This document shows positions 6,758 to 7,725 of a DNA stretch of 7,725 bases, piece by piece. This DNA comes from Candidatus Cloacimonadota bacterium. GTDB taxonomy: Bacteria > Cloacimonadota > Cloacimonadia > Cloacimonadales > JAIOQZ01. The stretch's first letter is position 1. Each line of letters opens with the position of its first letter. Both the position numbers and the translations under genes were made by a program. The stretch is taken from assembly GCA_021106755.1 (NCBI GenBank), contig JAIOTM010000283.1, forward strand, positions 1 to 7,725, written 5' to 3'. Under the pieces are notes generated by a model, which was not told the origin of the DNA, did not search any database, and was given only the letters and a program-made list of their open reading frames with translations.

Positions 6758-7415
6758 AAGACATTCCAATTAATGTCGCCTGCCGTAGCTTAGTCTGATT
6801 ACGTCGATATGAATAGAATTTCTCGTTTTCGAAAGTGCATTGCGGAAGTACTTCGATTTGCGTAACTCCACACGTTGTTAGCTGATTAATCACTGTTCCG
6901 GTTACATCAAGCTTGCTACAGGGGAGTACACAACCGCCAGCGTTTTTGAAGTTATTGAAACAGTTTGAATCAACCTGATAGTTTCTGCCGATAATTGCCG
7001 GTCCTACCCCCGCGATGATATTTGCGACCTCGCATCCATACCATTTTTGCATTGCCGCGATACAAATACCTGTAATATTTTTGAGAGTTCCTTCCCGCCC
7101 CGAATGAACCGCTGCGCAAACCTGCTTCATAGAATCATAAAGCAGTAGCGGAACGCAGTCCGCAGTACGGATACAGAGGTAAATCCCCCGCTGATTGGTT
7201 ATCAAACCATCAGCTTCCGGGATTCGCAGCTTTGTTGAGTTTACCCGAATTACCGTGCTACTGTGAATCTGATTAACTGTTAAAATCTGCTCAGGCTCAA
7301 CATGGATGTCGGAAATTGACACACCATTAGTCAGCACTGTTTCTATCTCCTCAAAAGTCTCTCCGAAGAAATGATACAAGCCATCAAAGTTATTAAGCAT
7401 TTCTGAGAATATCAT
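6756..7415 (-). CDS. pgeF: Laccase-domain protein, PgeF/YfiH family (peptidoglycan editing factor / purine nucleoside phosphorylase)
   Basis: 219-residue cytoplasmic protein. The family (formerly DUF152, 'multicopper polyphenol oxidase') binds a metal through one Cys and two His. Members have been shown to be purine nucleoside phosphorylase/adenosine deaminase enzymes (LACC1/YlmD type), and E. coli YfiH prevents wrong amino acids entering peptidoglycan precursors. The three ligands are visible: His51 in NQIHSS, Cys87 in RTADCVPLLLYD, His104 in AAVHSGREGT. Also present are GVGPAIIGRNYQV (136-148), Cys193 and the terminal FYSYRRNQTKLR block, which replaces the usual SYRR...TGR. The usual HAGWRGT is HSGREGT here, so the Trp-Arg pair is Arg-Glu. 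The N-terminal part is about 20-25 residues shorter than most members. The first ATG (7415) has no clear Shine-Dalgarno; ATG at 7400 is an alternative start. First gene of the three-gene minus unit. Confidence 0.9.
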   Translation of the reverse strand: MIFSEMLNNFDGLYHFFGETFEEIETVLTNGVSISDIHVEPEQILTVNQIHSSTVIRVNSTKLRIPEADGLITNQRGIYLCIRTADCVPLLLYDSMKQVCAAVHSGREGTLKNITGICIAAMQKWYGCEVANIIAGVGPAIIGRNYQVDSNCFNNFKNAGGCVLPCSKLDVTGTVINQLTTCGVTQIEVLPQCTFENEKFYSYRRNQTKLRQATLIGMS

Positions 7416-7593
7416 AATTTTTCAATTAAGCTGTGATTTAGTATTCGTCAAGGAAAAAGGTAGTTTGGTTGTTGAAGTTGGTGAACTTAGAATTGGACAT
7501 GGTTTTTGATTACTGATATATTTCTCAGTCTGTGTCCTGTCAGAATTTTTATCCAAGCTAGTGTCATGTCAAGCATCAGGTGACGGTTTTTCT
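7416..7593. other. Non-coding region upstream of the pgeF operon
   Basis: No open frame with a ribosome site is seen on either strand. Besides the weak promoter candidate it holds a 14-base palindrome AAGTTGGTGAACTT (7475-7488, 5-base arms around GGTG) and a near-perfect direct repeat GTGTC(C/A)TGTCA at 7532-7542 and 7561-7571, 29 bases apart. Either could be an operator for the minus-strand operon, but neither matches a regulator site that I know. Confidence 0.4.
7424..7451 (-). promoter_or_regulatory. Weak sigma-70-like promoter candidate for the pgeF operon
   Basis: On the minus strand TTGACG (7451-7446) is followed 16 bases later by TTAATT (7429-7424). The -35 box is 5/6 to consensus, but the -10 box is only 3/6. 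Transcription from it would begin within a few bases of the pgeF ATG, giving an almost leaderless mRNA; this would agree with the lack of a Shine-Dalgarno there. The real promoter could instead lie further upstream. Confidence 0.25.
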
Positions 7594-7698
7594 TTGTAGG
7601 GGCAATCCGCAAGCCAGTCCCTGGCGGGTCTGTAGGTGGTTGCCCATTTATCCTGTTTGGTTAGTAAGGGAGGGTACCCACAAGGGGCACCCCTACAA
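7594..7698. repeat. Palindromic intergenic repeat element (TTGTAGGGG...CCCCTACAA)
   Basis: A 105-base element bounded by perfect 9-base inverted repeats, TTGTAGGGG (7594-7602) and CCCCTACAA (7690-7698). The left half can fold on itself: GGGCAA (7600-7605) pairs with TTGCCC (7640-7645) and encloses a small hairpin GCCAG-TCC-CTGGC (7613-7625). The right half contains the palindrome GGGTACCC (7672-7679). Read from its own end on the minus strand, the right half has the same plan as the left: TTGTAGGGG first, then a GTGG-type stretch ending in CCC. No open frame and no clear target-site duplication are seen. Repeats with GTAGGGGC/GCCCCTAC ends are scattered between genes in many bacterial genomes, so this is probably a MITE- or REP-like interspersed element. 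Confidence 0.6.
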
Positions 7699-7725
7699 GA
7701 CCGCAGAAGTAAAAGTGTACATCTA

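Noticed and set aside
7594..7698. CRISPR array or tRNA gene in the structured intergenic region
   Set aside because: There are no regularly spaced direct repeats with unique spacers, and the folds do not form a cloverleaf or carry tRNA signature bases.

Overview
This window looks like chromosomal DNA from a moderately AT-rich, Gram-negative-type bacterium of the wider FCB group. The best clue is the first protein. It ends in a FlgD-like / type IX secretion (T9SS-type) sorting domain with the signature NPFNPET...IYNIKGQ...SGVYF.RL...K.LLLK, preceded by fibronectin-III-like modules of the 'GYDVYRD' type. That combination is typical of Candidatus Cloacimonadota, KSB1 and Marinimicrobia-like genomes. 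This is inference from motif style; no rRNA or other taxonomic marker is present.

Layout. (1) Positions 1-2319, plus strand: 3' part of a large secreted parallel beta-helix protein whose start lies outside the window. (2) Positions 2320-2568: a 249-base AT-rich gap with the control region and Shine-Dalgarno of lon. (3) Positions 2569-4905, plus: a complete ATP-dependent Lon protease with all key ATPase and protease residues. Its stop codon overlaps the start of a 103-residue DUF4911-like protein (4905-5216). (4) Positions 7415 down to 5163, minus: a compact three-gene unit, in transcription order a PgeF/YfiH-type multicopper-like 'laccase domain' protein (purine nucleoside phosphorylase family), a FapA/DUF342 polymer-forming beta-helix protein, and an 83-residue triple-membrane-segment protein. 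Both junctions are 9 bases long and the upstream stop codon lies in or against the next ribosome binding site. (5) Positions 7416-7725: a non-coding stretch with a weak promoter candidate, short repeats, and a palindromic element bounded by inverted TTGTAGGGG/CCCCTACAA termini.

The two gene groups converge and physically overlap by 54 bases at 5163-5216. Lon supplies cytoplasmic protein quality control. PgeF-family enzymes act on purine nucleosides or rescue cell-wall precursor errors. The DUF342 protein probably forms a beta-helical scaffold. The beta-helix protein is probably exported to the cell surface. Nothing here amounts to a clearly new defence, mobile or biosynthetic system. The most noteworthy items are the lon-DUF4911 coupling, the non-flagellar DUF342 operon, the atypical PgeF motif and the structured intergenic repeat.
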